A DNA stretch of 64,000 bases from assembly GCA_022496205.1 (NCBI GenBank), contig WTXD01000034.1, forward strand, positions 62,001 through 126,000. Direction: 5' to 3'. Made by a program: the position numbers and the translations under genes. The notes below the pieces were generated by a model. It did not search any database. It was not told the DNA's origin and saw nothing but the letters and a program-made list of their open reading frames with translations. This DNA is from Gloeopeniophorella convolvens. Taxonomy: Eukaryota > Basidiomycota > Agaricomycetes > Russulales. This document shows, piece after piece, positions 58,119-64,000 of this stretch (its first letter is position 1; each line of letters starts with the position of its first letter).

Positions 58119-59131
58119 ATGGAACCCCCCACCATCCTCGTCCGCCGCATCGAAAACCCAACCCGTGCGTCCCGCGCCCGCCTGCCCCATCCGCTCCCAT
58201 GCTGAGCACCCCCGCGCCCAGCCGAAGAAATAGACGAGGCCGTCGCGCTCTCCGTGCGCGCCTACGCAGGCGGTGCGCCCCCCTCCTCCTCCCCCCCCCC
58301 CCCTCGCCGCACTCACCCCCACCAGACATCTCCGAAAAAGTCTTCACGAACGGAGACGCCACGCGCGCCGACCTCCTCTGGCGCGGCCTCATCCGCGCCG
58401 GCGCACACTCCGGCGAGCTCTACGCCGCCGCGCCCGCGGACGACGACACCCCCGGCGCGATGCGCGCGCTCGCGGTGTGGTTCCCGCCGGGGCAGCTCGT
58501 GTACTCCACGTGCGTGCGCCGCCGCCGTCGTCGTTGTCTGCGTGCATGCGGGCTGAGCAGCGCAGGCCCGAGCAGCGCGCGCTGGGGTTCACGGAGCTGA
58601 TCGAGGGGCTCGAGCCCGCGTACCGCGCGTGGCTCCTGGACGACGTGCGTGCCGTGCGCCGCGCGCCTCACTGGGTACTAAGCAGGTCCGCTAGTTCTCC
58701 GCCAAGTCCCGCGCGCTCAAGGCGCGCATCTTCGGCCCCGAGGTGCGCGGCGGGGCAAGTAGTGCGTGGCGCTGATGCAGACGGACGGCAGATGGAGCGC
58801 TGCACGATGTACGCGAGCCACATTGCGACCGACCCGGCGTACCAGCGGCGCGGGCTCGCGAGCGCGCTCATCCGGCACGTGCTCGCGGATGCGGCGCGGT
58901 CCGGCGCGGTCGTCGCGCTCGGGACGCAGCACGAGCGGAACGTGCGTCGCGCGCCGCCTGTTGCTATGTCCGGTGCGGACGGGACTGACGCGCGTGTAGG
59001 CGGCGTTTTATCGCGGGCTTGGGTTTGTTGAGCAGGGGAGATTGGACGGCGAGACGCCGTGGGGGCTGTTCACGGGGAATTTCTTCATACACGGGTCGTG
59101 CCTTGCGAAGGAGGAACAGGATGCGGCTTGA
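58119..59131 (+). CDS. GNAT N-acetyltransferase, paralogue 2
   Basis: Seven exons; introns 58165-58221, 58273-58325, 58510-58565, 58645-58694, 58743-58791 and 58942-58999, at the same places as in paralogue 1. Start MEPPTILVRRIENPT. Motif A is YQRRGLASALIRHVLADA with MYASHIATDP before it and VVALGTQHERN after; the end is AAFYRGLGFVEQGRLDGETP. ALAVWFPPGQLVYST is a further block shared by all copies. No targeting signal. Substrate unknown. A promoter without the repeat described below drives this copy. Confidence 0.87.
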
Positions 59132-59342
59132 GATGGGGGCGGGTGGCGAGTCGGTGCCACTGTTGAATGCCTAGTAGTAAGTTCGGTGTGGCGCCCACTC
59201 GAATGATCCTGATGATTTGATTGCAGAAGTCTGGGGTGCAGATCGAGAGGCGATACTGCGGCGGTGCCACCTGTTGATCCATAACGATTTCTGAACGGCG
59301 CGATAAGAAACCTCTTATGACGCTCCCGGCGCACGCATGCCT

Positions 59343-60888
59343 GGGGGCTCGACTCGTGCATTGCACAATGCCGCTGCTTCAACGCAGTTCAACTCGCTCA
59401 CCTGGCCTTCTCGGTACCGCCTCACCCGGTTCTCTTCTCGAGCGCGCTTGTGCCCGGCGCCTCTGAACTTGAACTGGAAGACATGCCCTTGTGCGCCACG
59501 CATATGTAAGCTTCTATCGCCGGCAGCTGTAGTGACTCCTAGGACACATACAGGGTGCCGCGCCAGGTATGGTCCTTCTTCACACCAGAGCCGCTGTGGC
59601 GTTCCCCATCCTGGTGTAATTCCTCACCACACCTGTCCTGTGCGCTGCTGTAGATTTTCTATGTCGACCTCACGTGGGATGGGGCGTGTGATACTGGCTG
59701 GCTCCGAGGCCACTTTGAGGCGCACATAACTTACGCCAGGATCCGGGGGCACCAAGCCGGCCTGCATGCAGAAATCGCTGAGCGATAGCGCACCGGCCGT
59801 GCAGCTTCTCGCACCGCACAATCCTCCTCCGCCAATCAAGCTTGCGCAATGGCAGGCCCCGGCCTACGCCGCCTCAAGAGCACGACCACCAAACGGTCTC
59901 TGAACAAACCGAAAAGAAAGGGGACGCACGCTGGTGTCCTGCTGCGACGGTGGCCCGCCGCTACTGGCTGGCGCAGGCCGGGGACTCGACTCGCGTACTG
60001 CACGCGCAGGCTTCGCGGCGCTCACCTACTGGGCCTGCAACCTGCGCCCATTTCGATGTGATCCTACTCTCGCGTCAGAAGCGCTGTGATATGCCCTTGC
60101 CTGGGGCAGCTTCTCGCGGTATTAAGTCCCATGCGCTACTTTGGATTTCTATGCCGACCTCACGCGGGCTGGGGCCCGCAATGCATGACCCACTGGCTGG
60201 CCCCGAAGCCACTTCACAACCGCACATAACTCACGCTAGAATCCGGAGGCGCCAAGCCGGCCTGCATGTATGGACCGCTGAGCGATAGCGCACCAGCCGT
60301 GCAGCTTCTCGCTCCGCACAACCCCCATTCCCCCAATCTCTGCGCAATGACAGGCCAGATCGTCCTGCGCCGCCCCGAGAACGCAACTAACAATCTCTGA
60401 ATAACTCGATGGAAAGAAAAGGGATGCACACCGTTGGTGTCTTGCTCCAATTGCGGCTGGTCGCTCCTGGCCGGCCGGGCGCGGCTGAGCGTTGGGGACT
60501 CGACTCTTGCACTGCGTGCTCAGCGCTCAGGCCCAGGCCGAGTAGCCCTCACTTACTTGGCCTTCAATATCGATATGGTCCTAATCCTGGCACGTTAGAA
60601 GCGCTGTGTCGCGACATGCCCTAGCCTGATGCAGCTTCTCGCGACATGGAGCCCCATGCACCACCTTGGAATTTCTACACAGATCTCACATGCGTTGGGG
60701 CTGGCGATGCTGCCTAGCCCCGAAGTCATTCTGGGGTGCACACAACTTGCGCCCGAATTCTGGAACGTCCAGCCGGTCCGCATGAGGAGCAGGTGGTCCC
60801 GACCTGAGTACATATAAACCACCGAGAAACAGCGCACCAGCCGTGGAGCCTTTCGCCCCGTACAACCCTCTTCCCCCGCCCGTGCACA
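59343..60888 (+). repeat. tandem ~0.5-kb repeats of a GNAT 5' region
   Basis: Three successive units share blocks such as gactcgactc...tgca, gaccTCACrtGsG-like sequence, cgcacataac, agccggcctgcatg and gcgcaccrgccgtg, ending at a start codon (59849, 60347 and 60889). The first two units break off soon after the ATG: MAGPGLRRLKS and MTGQIVLRRPENATNNL-stop, which resemble GNAT exon 1 (for example MAQPKILVRRLDNPT). The third leads into a full GNAT gene. Only the third has a TATAAA (near 60813); the others have tatgg or agaaa there. Truncated promoter-plus-exon copies. Confidence 0.65.
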
Positions 60889-61949
60889 ATGGCGCGCTAC
60901 CCTCCACATATCATCCCGAGAGCATTCGTTAACCCAACCCGTGCGTGCCCACCCCCGCCCTGCCCGCACTGAGCCCAACCCTGTCCCCGCACACAGCCAA
61001 AGAGATCGACGATGCCGTCGAGGTCGCCGTGAGGGCCCACGCAGGAGATAATACGCAGCATGCCTTTAGCCAGCTGTCCCCCGCACAGACCCCCCGCGCG
61101 GCAGACATCATACAGAACATCTTCACGGGTGGAAACGCATCGCTCGCCGACACGTTCTGGCGCAGCATGATCCACGCTGGCCTGCGCAATGGCACGCTCT
61201 TCTCTGCCGCGGAAGTCTCTGCCGCGGACGACGACCCCAAAGCAGTGCACGCGATTGTCGCGTGGTTCCCGCCGGGGAAGCTACTGTGGTCCATTTCGGA
61301 GTGCGTTCTCGCGTGCGCTGGGCTGATGAAATCGGGTACTAAGTGCTCGTGGTGACTCTGCAGCGATGGGATTGTTGACGACGGCTTCGCGTCGCTGCTG
61401 GATCAGCTCGATCCGGAATACCGCAACTGGCTGGTCAACAAGGTACGTGGCGGCCTTTAGTGCACTTATTTCGCAGCCGGGCCTCACGCCTCACGGTCAC
61501 GCGCACATAGTTCCTGCCCGAGTTGAGGGCGTTCGAGGATCGCGTCTTGGGCTCCCAGGTGCGCGTCTGGCTTGCGCGCGCGAGCACAGGGGCTGACGCG
61601 CGCAGAGCGCGCGAGGCGCCAAATACGCGACCCTTATCGCGACCCACCCGGATCGCCAGCAACGCGGGCTCGCGACTGCGCTCATCGGCCCTAAGTCGAC
61701 TGTCGTCCCCCCGGTCGCCGCGCTCGGCACGCAGAATGAGCAAAACGTGCGTTGCGTTGCACGGCGCGGTGGTAGCGTTGCCATCGTGTGCTGATGCGAG
61801 GCGCGCGGTGTGTGACGTAGGCGACGATCGCCCGCAAGCTGGGTTACGTCGAGCTAGACCAGCAGGATTTTGACACGCTGGAGTGGGGCACGTTCACGCA
61901 CACTATCTTCATCCGCCCGGGGCCGAGCCAGGGGAACGCCGAGGCTTGA
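60889..61949 (+). CDS. GNAT N-acetyltransferase, paralogue 3, with an exonised intron
   Basis: Start MARYPPHIIPRAFVNPT. Introns 60941-60996, 61301-61363, 61443-61510, 61559-61605 and 61747-61820. Where the paralogues have intron 2, this gene keeps 57 bases (61048-61104) that begin AT instead of GT, contain no stop and are divisible by three, adding 19 residues starting at DNTQHAFSQLS. The acceptor-like cag at the end is still visible. The GNAT core is more diverged: YATLIATHPDRQQRGLATAL, then PVAALGTQNEQN and ATIARKLGYVELDQQDFD, where the AFYR of the others is lost. Enzymatic activity is uncertain. The promoter lies in the repeat just upstream. Confidence 0.78.
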
Positions 61950-62129
61950 AGTGGCTAAGTCGGCGAGCGCGCAAAGGCGTAGTGCGGGATGGCGTGCCGA
62001 AAAGAAGGAAAGTAAAGGCGACTAGGTTATGCTAGTAGAAACATATGTAGTCATAAGCCCGATTCCCAAGCCCATTACCCAGGCGGTGCATCTCTCTCCC
62101 CATACCCGTGCTCACGCCCCCGCGCGCAC

Positions 62130-62665
62130 CACAGACATCTCCGAGAATGTGTCCACGAATGACGACGCTGCGTATCACGCCCCGATTGCCTCTGGTGCGG
62201 CCTCGTCCGCACCGCCGCGTAGTCCGGTGAGCTCTACGCCGCCGCCGCCGCCGCCGCCGCGCGCACCCGTGAGCGACGGCGCAATGCGCGCGCTCGCGGT
62301 GTGGTTCCCGCTGGGGCAGGTGGTGTGCTCCACGTGCACGCGCCGTCCCCGCCGCGGTGCCATGCCTGCGCACTGAACGCAGCGCTCGGCGCAGGCTCGA
62401 GCAGCACGTGTTGGGTTTACGGGGTTGATCGAGGGGCTCGCGCCCGCGTATCGCGCGCGGCCCCTGGACGACGTGTGTGCGCGTGGCCTCGCGCGTCCCC
62501 ACCCGCCAAGGGCCAAGGCCACCAGTTCTACGCAAGTCCCACGCGCTCAAGGTCCGCATCTTCGGCCCCGAGGTGCGCGCGCGTCGCGTCGCTGGCGGAT
62601 AGTGCACAGGACGGGGCGCTGACGCGCGGCAGGCAAATGGAGCGCGACGCGATGTACGCGTAACG
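62130..62665 (+). pseudogene. decayed GNAT copy 4
   Basis: An acceptor followed by ISENVSTNDDAAYHA matches GNAT exon 3 (ISEKVFTNGDATRAD), and later fragments recall ALAVWFPLGQVVCST and MERDAMYA-stop. Exon 1 is missing, a (CCG) run has expanded at 62232-62255, and stops and frame changes break the rest. Clearly inactive. Confidence 0.7.
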
Positions 62666-63329
62666 CGAGCCACGTCGCGCGGACTCACACAGAGTAGACG
62701 CCTTACATTTAAAGATGGGAGTTGTCATCAGACCAGCGAGGACCTGGGAAGACGGCGGTGCCCCAGCGGTGGGAGCACCGTGGCAGGAGTGATGACGTGA
62801 CATGACATCGCAGGTCGTGAAATAGCACGTTGTAATGTCCGCAAAGTGCGTTGTACTGTATGGGGAAGGGGGGTGTTTGCACCAATGCATTGAGAATTCA
62901 GATGCATGAGAGGATATACAATATGGGACGCACAACAAAGCCTCTTTAAATGGGATTAATAACTGCTTTGAACCTGGATGTCGTCCCAGTAAGTCACAGG
63001 CTAAAAAGCTGTGCAGCTGCATACGGGACGCCGAGCGGGAGGAGCGAGCACGGGAAGAGCGAGTCCAACGGTATGTAGGTCAAGGCACCCAAGACCATAA
63101 TTTGCCTCACCTGAAAAGTCAAAACTCTGGCTATGCACAATGCCCTGCGTTCGATGTGCCACATGCAGTGGATGTGCTGACCTGTGTTCGTTGGTTTGCT
63201 TGTCGTTGTTCGGCGCACCCGGTTGAGCTTGGGGAGTGGTCCGGAGCGGCAGAAGCTGGCGGAAGCGGTCCGGCGTGAGAACGCGGGAAAGCATATGATT
63301 GGAGAGACATAAGCGCCCGCAGCAATTAT
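62666..63329. other. no gene recognised
   Basis: Slightly AT-richer spacer with no conserved motif. Confidence 0.4.
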
Positions 63330-63500
63330 GACCTTGCAAGCAAGGCAACTTAGTCTTCTCGCGCCGGTTCCGGTACCACACTATCCTTCTCTCGTAGGCC
63401 TCCTTCACTGGCAGCTCTAGGATGCATACAGGGCGCTGCGCCAGGATATAGTCACGCTTCACGTCAGGATCCCTGTCGCATTCCCTAACCAAGTGCAGCT
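63330..63500 (-). other. conserved-looking ORF fragment in the repeat unit
   Basis: The minus frame ECDRDPDVKRDYILAQRPVC, then ELPVKEAYERRIVWYRNRRE, is open. A degraded copy lies on the same strand near 59500-59600 (GVKKDHTW...), so the repeat may include part of a second, divergently read gene. Product unknown. Confidence 0.35.
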
Positions 63501-64000
63501 TATCGCGATATTGGTCTCGTGCACTACGTTAGATTTCTATACCAATCTCACATGGACTGGTGCCTGCGATCCTGGCTGGCCCTGAATCCACTTCGGGGGC
63601 GCACATAAGCCACGCCAGATTCTGGGGGCACCGGGCACCAAGCCGGCCCGCGCGCATGTATAGACCGCTGAGCAATAGCGCACCGGCCGTGTAGCTTCTC
63701 TGTCCGCACAACCCCCCTCCCTATCCCCTCCCCAATCTCTGCGTAATGACAGGCCAGATCGTCCTGCGCCATCTCGAGAATGCAACTAACGATCTCCGAT
63801 TGGCTCGACAAGAACAGAGACGCACACTGGTGTCCAGCTACGACGGTGTCCGGTCACTCCCGGCCGGTGCAGGCCAGGGACTCAACTCGCGTACTGCATG
63901 CGCATGCTTCGCAGTCCTCACTCAGTTGGCCTTCAACTTGCGCCGATTTCGATATAGCCCTACTCCCACGCTAGACCGCTGTTGCATTCCCTAGCCTAGT
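63430..64000 (+). repeat. further copies of the GNAT 5'-region repeat
   Basis: One unit ends at an ATG at 63746 (MTGQIVLRHLENATNDL), again matching GNAT exon 1. The next unit starts near 63877 (gactcaactcgcgtactgc) and runs off the window. Same family as 59343-60888, separated from it by GNAT 3 and the decayed copy 4. Confidence 0.6.

Overview
The window reads as a GC-rich nuclear segment of a basidiomycete fungus, most likely an Agaricomycete. Evidence: short introns (about 40-75 bp), a DUF6535 protein, a FunK1 kinase, UstYa-type (DUF3328) proteins, a Kre9/KNH GPI-anchored protein and closely packed spliced genes on both strands. Exon joins were deduced by hand from reading frame, splice signals and paralogue comparison; no search was run, so family names rest on recognised motifs.

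Layout. 1-1.65 kb: 3' part of a DUF6535 membrane protein (minus). 4.4-15.6 kb: housekeeping-like block: GPI-anchored wall protein, TPR/J-domain co-chaperone, UBA-ZnF-UBX protein divergent from an Rtp1/TANGO6-type HEAT protein, and a diverged pseudokinase. 17.9-22.6 kb: two tandem SAM methyltransferases and a reductase of the dihydroflavonol-reductase type. 23.5-24.6 kb: a Tc1/mariner-like transposase. 26.6-33.6 kb: a GNAT acetyltransferase, an Abp1 homologue with several frame breaks and a coiled-coil protein. 36.6-39.1 kb: a FunK1 kinase. 51.6-57.4 kb: two membrane proteins, a MITE and a convergent UstYa-like pair. 58.1-64 kb: two further GNAT genes, a decayed one, and about 0.5-kb repeats carrying extra copies of the GNAT 5' end.

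The most unusual content is a family of very small secreted-peptide genes, all on the minus strand: one at 25.6 kb and an array from about 34.4 to 49.6 kb. Seven look intact (44-48 residues), one is frameshifted and three are relics. Each has two exons: exon 1 encodes a signal peptide and an acidic stretch, a phase-1 intron of 58-69 bp follows, and exon 2 encodes a tail of about 13-16 residues such as DEALAVSPQPNAVF or DAALAADPQPNVVF. The predicted mature peptides are about 22-25 residues, acidic and without cysteine. I do not recognise the family. Two copies sit in a segmental duplication on either side of the FunK1 gene. Whether the peptides are linked to the UstYa-like, methyltransferase or GNAT genes is open; co-location is the only evidence.
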